Assembly: GCA_016793095.1 (NCBI GenBank)
Contig: JAEUJQ010000002.1
Location: forward strand, 30,640-94,639
DNA length: 64,000 nucleotides
Source of the DNA: Myxococcaceae bacterium
GTDB taxonomy: Bacteria; Myxococcota; Myxococcia; Myxococcales; Myxococcaceae
Direction: 5' to 3'
Shown: piece by piece, positions 48,961 to 58,607 of the stretch
How positions within the stretch are numbered: position 1 is the first letter of the stretch
Layout: each line of letters starts with the position of its first letter
The notes under the pieces: generated by a model
The model's input: only the letters and a program-made list of their open reading frames with translations
Database searches by the model: none
Told to the model about the DNA's origin: nothing
Position numbers and translations under genes: made by a program

Positions 48961-50332
48961 GCCTGCGCGGCTGCTGCTCGTCGATGACGACGCCGCGCTC
49001 TGCGAGATGCTGGCGCTGGACCTGAAGCAGCGGGGCCACGAGGTGAAGTGGTGCACCACCCCCGAGGAGGCGCTGTCGCTCAGCGCGGCGGAGCCCTTCG
49101 ACACCGTCCTCACTGACCTCAACCTGCGCGCGAGCAGCGGGCTCGACCTGTGCCGCGAGCTCACCACGCGCCAGCCCCACCTGCCCGTCATCGTCATCAC
49201 CGGCTTCGGCAGCATCGAGGCCGCCGTGCAGTCGATCCGCGCCGGGGCCTACGACTTCATCACCAAGCCGTTCGACTTCGAGGCGCTCGCGCTGACCGTC
49301 GAGCGTGCGGTGCGACACTTCTCGCTGCTCCGCGAGCTGCACCGCCTGCGCAGCGAGGTGACGCAGAACCGGCCGAGGTTCCCCGAGCTGATCGGAAACA
49401 GCCCCCCGATGCTCGAGCTCTTCCGGGTGCTGGGCCGTGCCGCCGACTCGATGACGACCATCCTCGTCACCGGCGAGAGCGGCGTCGGAAAAGAGCTGGT
49501 CGCGCGCGCGGTGCACCAGGCCAGCCGCCGCAAGGCAGGGCCCTTCATCGCGCTCAACTGCGGCGCGCTGCCCGAGCTGCTGCTCGAGAGCGAGCTGTTC
49601 GGGCACGTCCGCGGGGCTTTCACCGACGCCCGAAGCGATCGCCCGGGCGCCTTTCGGGAAGCCCACGGCGGCACGCTGTTCCTGGACGAGGTGGGGGAAT
49701 TGCCTCTGGCCCTTCAGCCGAAGCTGCTGCGAGTGCTGCAAGAGCGCACGGTGCGGCCAGTCGGCGCCGATCGCGAGCTGCCCGTCGACATTCGCATCGT
49801 CTGCGCGACCAACGCCGACCTGAGCGCGGCAGTGGCAGCGGGGAAGTTCCGCGAAGACCTCTACTACCGCCTCGACGTCGTGCACCTCGCGGTCCCGCCG
49901 CTGCGGACGCGGGGCACCGACGTGCTGCTGCTGGCGCAGGCGTTCCTCGAGCGGCTGGCGACGCGTGACCAACGACCTGCTCGCACGCTGTCACCAGACG
50001 CAGCCCAGCGACTGCTCGAGTACGACTGGCCGGGCAACGTGCGCGAGCTGCTCAACGTGCTCGAGCGCGCCATCGCCTTGTCCGACGGGCCGACGCTTCG
50101 CCTCGAGGACCTGCCCGAGCGCATGCGTGAGCCCCGCGCCGCGCAGCTGCCCGACGAGTTCGAGCCGTCGACCCTCCTGCCGCTGGCCGAGATGGAGCGC
50201 CGCTACATTCTCAAGGTGCTCGCGCTCAAGAAGGGCAACAAGCGCCAGACCGCCGACGCGCTCGAGGTCGATCGCAGCACGCTGTATCGCAAGCTCGCGC
50301 AGTATGGCCACGCCGGGGAGAGCGACGAGTGA
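48908..50332 (+). CDS. NtrC-family response regulator
   Basis: 474 residues from the TTG at 48908; the GTG at 48926 gives 468. The receiver has LLVDDDA and phospho-Asp in LTDLNLR (residue 70, or 64 from the GTG). The AAA+ domain has Walker A GESGVGKE and LFLDEVG; the sigma-54 loop reads GAFTDA instead of GAFTGA, a variant I recall in other regulators of this group. The C-terminal Fis-type helix-turn-helix ends RSTLYRKLAQYG. Its stop overlaps the OmpA gene's start (GTGA). Confidence 0.9.
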   Translation: MTYKAPVAPEPASPPSSEPARLLLVDDDAALCEMLALDLKQRGHEVKWCTTPEEALSLSAAEPFDTVLTDLNLRASSGLDLCRELTTRQPHLPVIVITGFGSIEAAVQSIRAGAYDFITKPFDFEALALTVERAVRHFSLLRELHRLRSEVTQNRPRFPELIGNSPPMLELFRVLGRAADSMTTILVTGESGVGKELVARAVHQASRRKAGPFIALNCGALPELLLESELFGHVRGAFTDARSDRPGAFREAHGGTLFLDEVGELPLALQPKLLRVLQERTVRPVGADRELPVDIRIVCATNADLSAAVAAGKFREDLYYRLDVVHLAVPPLRTRGTDVLLLAQAFLERLATRDQRPARTLSPDAAQRLLEYDWPGNVRELLNVLERAIALSDGPTLRLEDLPERMREPRAAQLPDEFEPSTLLPLAEMERRYILKVLALKKGNKRQTADALEVDRSTLYRKLAQYGHAGESDE

Positions 50333-52131
50333 GCCGCGCCGGGGCTGCGCTGGTGTGGCTGCTGACGACCAGCGTGATGGGCCAGGAGGCGGTGCCGGGG
50401 TTCGAGCTCGAGCGCCTGAGGTTCAACCCGGGCGCGCGCGCGGGGCTCCTCGTCGATTCGGCTGATCTGCTCGAGCCGCTCGGGCTGCGCGTCGGGCTCA
50501 CCGGGCACTATCAGCACGACCCGCTCGTGGTCGTGAATCAGCGGAACGAGCGCCTGGCCTCGGCCGTGCGCAGCCGCCTTGGGGTGCACCTCACCGGCGC
50601 GTTCGGCATCACCCGGTGGCTCGAGGTGGGCCTGCAGCTCCCAGTCGTGCTCTGGCAGGCTGGCGACGACCTCGGCGCCGTCGGCTTCACGCGCATCAGC
50701 GGCGCGGCTGCCCTGGGCACGCCCTGGCTGCACCTGCGCGCGGCGCCTCTTCAGCAGGCCCGTGGCGCCCCGCTCGACGTGTCCGTGGGCCTCGGCGTGG
50801 GCTTCCCCTTCGGCGCCGACGCGTCGCTCACGAGAGACCCAACCCTCTCGGTGGCGCCTGTGGTGGCCGCCGGCCGCACCTTCTCCCCTGGAGCGCGGCC
50901 GGACTTCCTGCGCGTCGGTGGGTCGCTGTCCGTGCTGGTGAGGGGCGCCCGCCAGTTGACGACCTCGGCCACCGTTCGCGACGAGGTGGGCAGCTCGTTC
51001 TCGGCGGGGCTGATGGTCTCGACGCTCGGCACCGGGCTTCGAGGAGAGCTCTCGGGTCGGCTCGACGTGCCCTTCACGCGCAGCCCGCTCGCTGGCGAGC
51101 TGATGGTGGGCGTGCGGTCTCCGCGGCTCGGTCCCATCGAGCTCTCCGCGGTGGGGGGGCCGGGCTTCGGGCAGCAACCGGGCACGCCGAGCTTCCGGGT
51201 GCTCGCCGGTGTCGCGCTCGTCGCGCCGTTGCAGGTCGAGCGACCGCGCCCAGTGGTGGATCGCTGCGCGGCCGAGCCCCCGCCAGCGGACTGCCCTCGC
51301 GCCGACGAGGACGGGGACGGGGTCGCCAACGCCGACGATCGCTGCCCCACCGTGATGGGCCTGCGTTCGCTCGCGGGCTGCCCTGACACCGACGTGGACG
51401 GTGACGGCGTCTTCGCGAGCGGCGATGCCTGCCCGGATCAGCCGGGGACTTCGGCGCGGCGCGGCTGTCCCGCACCTGACGGCGACGGCGACGGGGTCGA
51501 TGACGACGTGGATCGCTGCCCGACCGTTCCAGGGACGCTGGCCTTCTCAGGCTGTCCGGACACCGATGGTGATGGCTTCGAAGACTCTGTTGATGCGTGC
51601 CCGGCCGAGGCTGGGGTGGCGCCGATGCGCGGCTGTCCGGACGCAGACCAGGACGGCGATGGGGTCGTCGATCGCTTCGACGCCTGCCGGACGGTGAAGG
51701 GCACGCCGGCGAACGAGGGCTGCCCCGCGGCGGAGCGCCAGTTGGTGGTCATCACGCGTGAGCGGCTCATCATTCGCGACAAGGTGTACTTCGCCTCGGG
51801 CAAGTCCGTGGTGCTGCCGAGGAGCGCCCTGCTGCTGGCGCAGCTCGCCCGTGTGTTGAAGGAGCACCCGGAGATCGAGCGCGTCTCCATCGAGGGTCAC
51901 ACCGACAGTCAGGGGGAGCGGCAGATGAACCTGCGGCTCAGCGAGGCCCGCGCCGCCGCTGTGCGCGACGCCCTCGTCCGGGCCGGGGTCGCGAGCGAGC
52001 GGATCGCCTCGCGTGGGTTCGGGCCTGATCAGCCCGTTCAGCCGAACGCCACCGCCGCTGGCCGCGAGGCGAACCGCCGCGTCGAGTTCGTCATCATTGG
52101 AGCCGAACACGGAGGCCTTCCAGGGCCCTGA
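50329..52131 (+). CDS. OmpA-family outer membrane protein with thrombospondin-3-like repeats
   Basis: 600 residues, GTG start overlapping the regulator's TGA. A signal peptide precedes an N-terminal beta-barrel-like region (about 25-305) with alternating strands. About five calcium-binding TSP3-type repeats follow (DEDGDGVANADDRCP, DGDGDGVDDDVDRCP). The C-terminus (about 465-595) is an OmpA peptidoglycan-binding domain with IEGHTDSQG, LRLSEARAAAVRDAL, ASRGFGPDQP and NRRVEF. It tethers the outer membrane to the cell wall. Coupling to an NtrC regulator is unusual for such a gene. Confidence 0.9.
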   Translation: MSRAGAALVWLLTTSVMGQEAVPGFELERLRFNPGARAGLLVDSADLLEPLGLRVGLTGHYQHDPLVVVNQRNERLASAVRSRLGVHLTGAFGITRWLEVGLQLPVVLWQAGDDLGAVGFTRISGAAALGTPWLHLRAAPLQQARGAPLDVSVGLGVGFPFGADASLTRDPTLSVAPVVAAGRTFSPGARPDFLRVGGSLSVLVRGARQLTTSATVRDEVGSSFSAGLMVSTLGTGLRGELSGRLDVPFTRSPLAGELMVGVRSPRLGPIELSAVGGPGFGQQPGTPSFRVLAGVALVAPLQVERPRPVVDRCAAEPPPADCPRADEDGDGVANADDRCPTVMGLRSLAGCPDTDVDGDGVFASGDACPDQPGTSARRGCPAPDGDGDGVDDDVDRCPTVPGTLAFSGCPDTDGDGFEDSVDACPAEAGVAPMRGCPDADQDGDGVVDRFDACRTVKGTPANEGCPAAERQLVVITRERLIIRDKVYFASGKSVVLPRSALLLAQLARVLKEHPEIERVSIEGHTDSQGERQMNLRLSEARAAAVRDALVRAGVASERIASRGFGPDQPVQPNATAAGREANRRVEFVIIGAEHGGLPGP

Positions 52132-52265
52132 ACCTGCGCATGAGCGCTGGACGTTGCGTGTTGCAGAACGCGGCACTGTCGCACCAGGCCACACGTCCCC
52201 CGGTGGCAGGAGCCCGCGATCTCCAGTGGTTCCACGTCGGCCTCAACCCTGCACTGACGGCGCTC

Positions 52266-52934
52266 ATGAGAGAGACCGAACGAGACCGCCAGCGTGAGAG
52301 CACGCGCCGTCGCCTGTACGACGCGGCCATCGAGGAGATCGGCCGAGAGGGCCTGGAAGCTGCCTCGGTCGACCGCATCACCCGCATCGCCGGCACGAGC
52401 CGAACGGCCTACTACTTCCACTTCCCTCACAAGGAGTCGGTGGTGGAGCTGCTCAACGGGAAGCTGGCCCTCGAGGTGTCGAACGCGCTGGGCACCGTCG
52501 AACGCGACGCGGGGCTCGAGGCGGCCCTCGAGGCGTCCAGCGGCGCCCTCGTCCGGTTCTTCGGTGACCGCAAGCGCCTGGCCGAGGCCGCGACGACCGT
52601 CTGGCTGAGAGCACGGCCGGCGGATCGACCGCGCGCGCTGCTGCTCGACCGCGTCTCCCGTGACCCGCGCATCGTGCCGCTCGACGCCGAGGAGTTCGTC
52701 GATCGACTGCTCCTCATGCAGTGGGTGACGGTGCTCGGCTGGAGCCTCGGCCGGCACGCAGACCTGGGTGAAGCCCTGCGCGCGCTGGTGGACGTCGTGC
52801 TCTACGGCGTCGTCGGTCGAGCAGTCATGCCCCAACGAGCGCCACGCCGGGAACCGACCACGCCGAGGCTCTTCACCAGTCGCCGGGTGGGACGGTCGAG
52901 TGCCGGGCTGGCCGTGGAGTCGATGCACGGGTGA
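52266..52934 (+). CDS. TetR-family transcriptional regulator
   Basis: 222 residues from the ATG at 52266, chosen because the helix-turn-helix begins about 12 residues later (ESTRRRLYDAAIEEIGREGL, then SVDRITRIAGTSRTAYYFHF). The ligand-binding half is helical with a Trp/Leu-rich stretch (LLLMQWVTVLGWSLG). The C-terminal 30 residues are basic and Pro-rich, longer than usual. The target is unknown; no divergent transporter or enzyme gene is adjacent. Confidence 0.88.
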   Translation: MRETERDRQRESTRRRLYDAAIEEIGREGLEAASVDRITRIAGTSRTAYYFHFPHKESVVELLNGKLALEVSNALGTVERDAGLEAALEASSGALVRFFGDRKRLAEAATTVWLRARPADRPRALLLDRVSRDPRIVPLDAEEFVDRLLLMQWVTVLGWSLGRHADLGEALRALVDVVLYGVVGRAVMPQRAPRREPTTPRLFTSRRVGRSSAGLAVESMHG

Positions 52935-52992
52935 CCTGTCGGTCCGGGCGTGGAGCGGCGCGCCCCTGGCCGCACGACGGAGCCAGTCGCCC

Positions 52993-55900
52993 TCAGACGC
53001 GGAGGATGAAGCCGCTCGCCGGCTGACCGGTGGCGCGAGCGATGGCCGCGACGTAGGCGAGCACCTGCGCCTCGTACTTCGCGAGGCTCTCGTCGTCGAT
53101 GGAGGCGTCGGTCTTGAACTCCACCACCACCCACCCGTCGTCCGTCTCGTAGGCGAGGTCGATGACGCCCTCGACGACCGTGCCGTCGGGCAGGTGATCG
53201 ACCAGCGAGGCCTCGCGCCGGACCTGTCTCGCCGCCCGGGCTGCCGCGAAGAGGCGGTGCGAGAGCGCGGCCTCCACGGCCGCTGCGGCGGCGAGCACCT
53301 CGTCGTCGGGCGCGCGCAGCGACCTCGCCATCACCTCGACGACCCCGCGAACCGCCGCGGCGTCGGCGTCGAGCGGCGCCGTCGCGAGGCACGCGTGCAC
53401 CAGCTCACCGAAGCGCCGACCCGTGGGCCGCCCCGCCCGCGGCGCCCCGGTCTGCTCCACCGGTACGGTCCCCGAGAGGGCCGGAGGCGGCAGGTCGCGC
53501 GCCACTACCACCGACATGCTGGGCACGCTGCTCCTCGAGAGCGCGTCGCTTCGGTCGAGCTGCCAGGCTTCATAGTCGGCGACGCTCTTCGGACCCTCGA
53601 CCTCGTCCTCGCGCAGCGCCTCGTCGGCCTCGAGCCCCGCGGCGTCGGTGCGACCCAGCTTCAAGACGCGCGGGTCGAACCAGACGACGCCGTTCTTGCC
53701 CGAGGCGGCGCGGTGCAGGCCGGGCTTCGGCACGTCGATGGGCAGCGGTCCGTTGCGGTCGACGACGACGTCGTGGCCGAAGGCGGGGCAGCCTGGCGCG
53801 GGGCGCGGGTCATGCGCGCGTGAGGGCTCCGGGAAGAGCGCCGGGCCCAGCACCTCGGTCCACGTGTCCTTGAACTGCTTCTCGCTGCACACCGGCACCA
53901 CCAGCAGGTCCTTCGCGCGGGTGGCGGCGACGTAGCTGAGCCGCGCGGCCTCCTCGGCGTCGCGCGCGATGGCGTCGTGCTCGTGCTCGCGCAGCTCGGT
54001 GGGAACGCAGCCGGCCAGCGGGTGCACCCAGAGCGCACGGTCAGGGTCCACCCAATGCGACGGCTCTGGCCGCACGGCGTTGGCCGTCGGCTCGGCGAGG
54101 ATGACGACGGGGAACTCGAGGCCCTTCGCCGCGTGCACCGTCATCATCCGCACGCCCTCGAGGCCCTGCTCCACCAGCGGCGCGTCGGGCGCTTCGCCCT
54201 CGTCGGCCTCCTCCTGGAGCGCCTCGACGACCTCACGGAACGACGTGGCGCGACGCTCGTGTCGGCGCGACACCTCCGCGAGCTGCAGCACGTTCGCGAG
54301 GGCCTGCGCCCCTGCGCGCCAGAACGCCACCCCCGCGTGCGCGCGCGTCTTCTCGAGCAGCTCGTGCAGCGTCGCCGCGACCGGGCGCGCGTTGCGCTCG
54401 AAGTGGAGGTGCTTGAGCACGCCGAGCGCCTTCACGACCTCGGCGAAGGACGCGTCGGGCAGCGTCGCCTCCTCGAAGGGTCGCAGCGGGTGCAGCTTGC
54501 CGAGCGCGCCCTTGAAGGCGAACAACGCCTCGTCGGTGAAGGCGAAGAAGGGCCCGCGCAGCGTGGCGTACACGGACAGCTCGTCGTCGGGGCGGTCGAT
54601 GGCGAAGAGGGCCGTGCGCAGCGCCATCACCTCCTCGCGCTGGTGGAACGAGCGGCCGCCCACCAGCACGTGCGGCACCCGGCGCGCCTCCAGGGCCTGC
54701 GCGTAGGGCCGGGGAATGTCCACGCCACCCCACCGGCGCAGCCGCTTGAAGAGAATGCAGACGTGCCGCGGCTGCACCGGCACGCGCCTGCCGTCCTCCT
54801 CCTCCACCGTCCACCCGCTCGACGTCACCAACCACTCGATGAAGCCGCCCACCACGTCGGGCACGCTCTTCTCGACCGCCTCCTTCGTCGGCTTGTCGTT
54901 CTCCCCGAAGGGGTGCGCCGCGGGCAGCGCGACGAGCGACGGCTGCTCCTTGCTCGCCTCCCGCCACTCCCCGAGCGGCACGTACTCGGCCTGGAGTCCG
55001 CCCTGCATCACGCGCGAGAAGGTGGCGTTCACCGCGGCCTGAATGCCCGGCGTGCTGCGGAAGCTGGTGGACAGGTACTCGACGCGGGCGCCGTGGCGCG
55101 CGAGGTGCGCCTTGACGCGGTGGTAGAGGAGGATGTCGGCGCGCCGGAAGCGGTAGACGCTCTGCTTCGGGTCGCCGACGACGAAGAGCTTCCCGGGCAC
55201 CGGCGTCGTCTGCCACGGGTCGCTCACCGTCGCGTCGGACGAGGCGAGCAGCAGCGCCACCTCGCTCTGCAGCGGATCCGTGTCCTGGAACTCGTCGATG
55301 AAGAGGTGCGTGAAGCGCCCCTGGAGCGACTCGCGCACGGCCTGGTGTCGCTGGAGCAGGTCCCTCGTGAGCAGCAGCAGGTCCACGAAGTCGAGCACGC
55401 CCGCGCGCGCCTTCTCGTGCTCGTAGCCGGCGATGACGGGCGCGAGCTCCTGGTGCAGCAGCGCCGCGAGGTCGGCGTCGCAGCGGCGCACCGTGTCCTG
55501 CAAGAGCGCCCACGCCTCGTCCCGCGCGGCCGACACCTGCGCCTCGGTCGCGCCGTTGGAGAAGACGAGGCCCCAGGGCTTCTGCTCCCAGTCGAAGCGG
55601 CTCGAGCCGAGGTCCTTGAGCTGGGCCTCGAGCCCGTCGTGGTCCCGGTCCGACACGGCCTCGCGGTGGTCGAGGTCGGCGACGAAGCGCTTCACCCGGC
55701 GCAGCAGGTCCAGGAACCGGCTTGGGCGCTCACCCCGCAGCTTCACGTTGGCAGCGTGGTCACCGAAGGCGCGCAGCGCCGGCACCACTGCGTCGAGGGC
55801 GGCGAGGCGGTCGAGGGGCTCCCGCTTCCACGGCGTCGCGAAGTCCCGGTGCTCGAGGAGCTGCTGGGTCGCCGAGAAGAGCGCCTGCCTCGGGGTCGAG

Positions 55901-56409
55901 GCGTCACGCCCCCGGCCCTTGCGCCGCAACGCGCGCCGCACGCCCTCGGGCTGGTGCTGGAGCAGGTCCTGGAAGACGCGCTGAAAGGCGACGTGTTGGA
56001 GCGCATCGGCGTCACCCTCCGCCGCGACCTCGAACAAGGGGTCGACGCCGGCCTCGACCGGGTACTCGCGCAACAGGTCCGCGCAGAGACCGTGGATGGT
56101 GCCGATGCGGGCGACCTCGAGCTCCTCGAGCGCGCGGGTCAGCCGCTGCACCTCGTCGGGCGCCGTCGTGGCGTCGCGGGCCTTCTCGAGCTTCGTGCGC
56201 AGGCGCAGCTTCATCTCGCCGGCGGCCTTCTCGGTGAAGGTGACCGAGATGATCTGCTCGAGGCGGGCGCGCCCCGTCTGGACGAGGGCGACGATGCGGT
56301 CCACCAGCACCGTCGTCTTCCCGGTGCCCGCGGCGGCCTCGACGACGAAGGTCGTGTCGAGGTCCTCGAGCAGGCGGTGCCGAACGTCGGCGTCGCCGGG
56401 ACGCTTCAT
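52993..56409 (-). CDS. AddA-like UvrD-type helicase-nuclease
   Basis: 1138 residues. Walker A is EAAAGTGKT (Lys31) and Walker B is FIDEFQDTDPLQ. Other superfamily 1A motifs are VVGDPKQSVYRFRRAD, LSTSFRS, TVHAAKGLEFP and YVAATRAKDLLVVP. The C-terminal PD-(D/E)XK nuclease has EGVIDLAYE and VVVEFKTDA. This is the AddA-type subunit of the AddAB recombination machine that resects double-strand breaks. Its start overlaps the stop of a lipoprotein gene (ATGA), and a likely AddB C-terminus lies at the window edge about 7.5 kb upstream in the direction of transcription. Confidence 0.9.
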   Translation of the reverse strand: MKRPGDADVRHRLLEDLDTTFVVEAAAGTGKTTVLVDRIVALVQTGRARLEQIISVTFTEKAAGEMKLRLRTKLEKARDATTAPDEVQRLTRALEELEVARIGTIHGLCADLLREYPVEAGVDPLFEVAAEGDADALQHVAFQRVFQDLLQHQPEGVRRALRRKGRGRDASTPRQALFSATQQLLEHRDFATPWKREPLDRLAALDAVVPALRAFGDHAANVKLRGERPSRFLDLLRRVKRFVADLDHREAVSDRDHDGLEAQLKDLGSSRFDWEQKPWGLVFSNGATEAQVSAARDEAWALLQDTVRRCDADLAALLHQELAPVIAGYEHEKARAGVLDFVDLLLLTRDLLQRHQAVRESLQGRFTHLFIDEFQDTDPLQSEVALLLASSDATVSDPWQTTPVPGKLFVVGDPKQSVYRFRRADILLYHRVKAHLARHGARVEYLSTSFRSTPGIQAAVNATFSRVMQGGLQAEYVPLGEWREASKEQPSLVALPAAHPFGENDKPTKEAVEKSVPDVVGGFIEWLVTSSGWTVEEEDGRRVPVQPRHVCILFKRLRRWGGVDIPRPYAQALEARRVPHVLVGGRSFHQREEVMALRTALFAIDRPDDELSVYATLRGPFFAFTDEALFAFKGALGKLHPLRPFEEATLPDASFAEVVKALGVLKHLHFERNARPVAATLHELLEKTRAHAGVAFWRAGAQALANVLQLAEVSRRHERRATSFREVVEALQEEADEGEAPDAPLVEQGLEGVRMMTVHAAKGLEFPVVILAEPTANAVRPEPSHWVDPDRALWVHPLAGCVPTELREHEHDAIARDAEEAARLSYVAATRAKDLLVVPVCSEKQFKDTWTEVLGPALFPEPSRAHDPRPAPGCPAFGHDVVVDRNGPLPIDVPKPGLHRAASGKNGVVWFDPRVLKLGRTDAAGLEADEALREDEVEGPKSVADYEAWQLDRSDALSRSSVPSMSVVVARDLPPPALSGTVPVEQTGAPRAGRPTGRRFGELVHACLATAPLDADAAAVRGVVEVMARSLRAPDDEVLAAAAAVEAALSHRLFAAARAARQVRREASLVDHLPDGTVVEGVIDLAYETDDGWVVVEFKTDASIDDESLAKYEAQVLAYVAAIARATGQPASGFILRV

Positions 56410-57590
56410 CGCGTGCCCCGGAAGCAGTGCTTGCGCCCTGAGCTCGCCTGCCCCACGACGTAGAGGCCCTCGGGGCCGACGGCCATGCTCGACACGTCCA
56501 CCAGCAGCGGTGGAGGAGGCTGCACGAGAGAGAGCTGGTCGTCCTCGAAGAGGAAGAACCGGTCGGTCGAGCTGGACGACGGGGTACCCACCGCGAAGAA
56601 CGAGTGGTCGCGCAAGGCCACCACGCCGTAGAGCTCCATGCCGCCCGGCCGCGGGGGCAGCGCCACCCACGTCCCCGAGCCACCACGGCGGGCGAGGCGA
56701 TAGCCGCTCGAGCCGCCCGTGAGGAGCCCGTCCGTCACCGTGCCGCCGTCGAAGGTGAGCGCGACCCAGCTCCAGCGCGCGGCGGGCTGGAGCTGCAGGT
56801 CGATGGGCTCGGGGGTCGAGGTCGAGCCCGTGACGCGCGCGACGCCGTCGTCACCAGCGACGTAGACGTCTCCATTCGGCGCGACCACGCAGGTGCGCAC
56901 GGTGCCGACCCCGAGGGACGTGGTGACCCGCCGCCAGGCGTCGTTCGAGTACTCGAGCAGGATGCCGCTGAGGCTCGTCCCGATGGCGACGGCGAAGACG
57001 CGCTCACCCTCGCCGCACAGCCCGACGAAGAACTCGGTGCCGGTGGTGGTCGTCTTCAGCGTGAAGCTGGAGCCTGAGCCGCAGTTGGCCGCGCAGACGT
57101 ACGAGTTGTTCCGGTTTCCAGCGACGAAGACGCGCCTCGAGGGCGTCACCAGCACGTCCATCGCCTCGACGAAGGAGAAGCCGGGGACGGGCACGAAGGC
57201 CCCGCCGTCCAGGGTGAGCAGCTCGCCCGTGAAGGTGACGCCTGCCACGTCGCGTCCCTGCACCGCGACCGTCTGCAGCGCCACGTTCGAGGGGAACGAG
57301 ATGGGCGTCCAGGTGAAGCCGCCGTCGATGGGCGTCCCGCCGGCCGCGCCTCCTGCGGTTCCCCCGGCCGTTCCACCGCCCGCGCCACCGGCGAACACGA
57401 AGCCGCCGCCAGCCGGCAGCCCGCCGCTCGCCCCTCCCGCGAACCCTCCGCTCGAGCCGCCAGCCTGTCCGCCGCCCGCAGCGCCTCCGCCCGCGGCGCC
57501 ACCGCCCGCATCGGGGCCGGCGTCAGGACGAAACGGCGTGAGCGGCGTGCACCCGACCAGCACGGCCAGCGCGGCGATACGACGCATCAT
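56406..57590 (-). CDS. Lipoprotein with Gly-rich linker and propeller-like domain
   Basis: 394 residues; tandem ATGs at 57590 and 57587. The signal ends VLVGC. Residues about 25-90 are Gly-Ala-rich (GGGAAGGGQAGG). The remaining 300 residues have repeated strands (VAVQGRDVAGVTF, VTPSRRVFVAGNRNNS, VVAPNGDVYVAGDDG), typical of a beta-propeller. Its stop overlaps the AddA-like start, so it has been placed in that operon, although no functional link is apparent. Confidence 0.7.
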   Translation of the reverse strand: MMRRIAALAVLVGCTPLTPFRPDAGPDAGGGAAGGGAAGGGQAGGSSGGFAGGASGGLPAGGGFVFAGGAGGGTAGGTAGGAAGGTPIDGGFTWTPISFPSNVALQTVAVQGRDVAGVTFTGELLTLDGGAFVPVPGFSFVEAMDVLVTPSRRVFVAGNRNNSYVCAANCGSGSSFTLKTTTTGTEFFVGLCGEGERVFAVAIGTSLSGILLEYSNDAWRRVTTSLGVGTVRTCVVAPNGDVYVAGDDGVARVTGSTSTPEPIDLQLQPAARWSWVALTFDGGTVTDGLLTGGSSGYRLARRGGSGTWVALPPRPGGMELYGVVALRDHSFFAVGTPSSSSTDRFFLFEDDQLSLVQPPPPLLVDVSSMAVGPEGLYVVGQASSGRKHCFRGTR

Positions 57591-57765
57591 GGGTGCGACC
57601 TATCACCAGGAGGCCGCGGGGACGAAGGTCCACGCTATCGCGGCCACTTTCCCTGAGCTTCGAGTCTGGCTCGAGGAGTGCGCCGGCCACCCGGCCGTCG
57701 AGCAGGGCATCCAGCCGCAGCGTGTCGTCAACTGCATCGCACCCGTGTCGCAGGTGCGCGGCGAA

Positions 57766-57855
57766 CCGGGTGTCGCTGATCCGCCAGCCCAGCTTCTTGA
57801 GCCTCTTCGACACGGCGAACCCGGGCGTGCCCTTCTCGACGATCAGCATCGAGAG
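57766..57855 (-). pseudogene. Acyl-CoA dehydrogenase fragment
   Basis: Thirty codons encode LIVEKGTPGF, a basic stretch and KKLGWRISDTR, the beta-domain segment that is highly conserved in acyl-CoA dehydrogenases (LSTFIVEKGTPGFSVGRKLDKLGWRxSDT). Nothing resembling the rest of the enzyme lies on either side in any frame. It is a gene fossil in an otherwise empty interval (57591-58010). Confidence 0.65.
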
Positions 57856-58010
57856 AGGGCGGCAGCCCAGGCGGTCAGCGGCGAGCGCAGCTCAGGAGCC
57901 CGCGTCGCTGAAGGCCCGACAGCACCCCGGCGGAAAGTCGCCGAGGCGCGCAGGAGGAGCCGCGTCGCAGAAGCCCGGGCCTCCGGCAGGGGAGCTCCCG
58001 CTCCGCGTCG

Positions 58011-58451
58011 TCAGTGCGCCTCACCGCTCCCGAACATCGCGACGAAGGCGTCGCCGAGCTGCTTCTTCTCGGCGTCAGTCAGCTTCGCCTCGGCGTGCAG
58101 CGCGACGTAGCCCTTCATGGGCATCTCGCCCTCGCGCAGCTCCTCCTCGGCGTCCTTCGCGTGCTTCTGCGGCCGGTCCCACTCCGAGAAGTTCAGCTCG
58201 TGCCGGCCCTCGTCGACGTGGTGCGAGACGACCCACGAGATGGGCGCGACGTTCGAGTACCAGGGCCACTTCGTCTCGTTGCTGTGGCAGTCGAAGCAGG
58301 CGCGCACTGCGAGGGCGCGCACGTCAGGCGAGGTCCACGCTGGCTCGACCTTCACCGGTGGGTTGGTGTGGTCGCGCCCGACCGGGACGAGCTGAATGAC
58401 GACCAGCAGCGCCGCGAGCCCACCGAGTACGCGCACCAGGTTCTTCTTCAT
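58011..58451 (-). CDS. Haem-binding domain protein
   Basis: 146 residues. A signal-anchor (LVRVLGGLAALLVVIQLVPV) precedes the haem-binding motif CFDCHSNETKWPWYSNVAP with Cys52, Cys55 and His56, which matches the family of exported monohaem proteins (DUF/PF14376 haem-binding domain). A later HHVDEGRHELNFSEW stretch is also conserved. It is probably periplasmic and electron-carrying. It diverges from the beta-barrel/cytochrome pair. Confidence 0.85.
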   Translation of the reverse strand: MKKNLVRVLGGLAALLVVIQLVPVGRDHTNPPVKVEPAWTSPDVRALAVRACFDCHSNETKWPWYSNVAPISWVVSHHVDEGRHELNFSEWDRPQKHAKDAEEELREGEMPMKGYVALHAEAKLTDAEKKQLGDAFVAMFGSGEAH

Positions 58452-58607
58452 GCGCCGGTCATCACACAGCCGGGTTTCGAGTTCACGCGCGAAGACCGTG
58501 GATTCACGCAACTTCACATGGCGTTGCCGCGACCTCGAGAAGCGATCCACGCGAACGCCGATGGCAGCCAGATGAACGTGGGCCCCGCTCGAAGTCACTA
58601 CCGCGGC

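Noticed and set aside
49614..49630. GAFTDA in place of GAFTGA in the second NtrC-type regulator, as a sign of lost sigma-54 contact
   Set aside because: I recall the Asp variant in other regulators of this group with otherwise intact AAA+ domains, so it is not by itself evidence of a defect.
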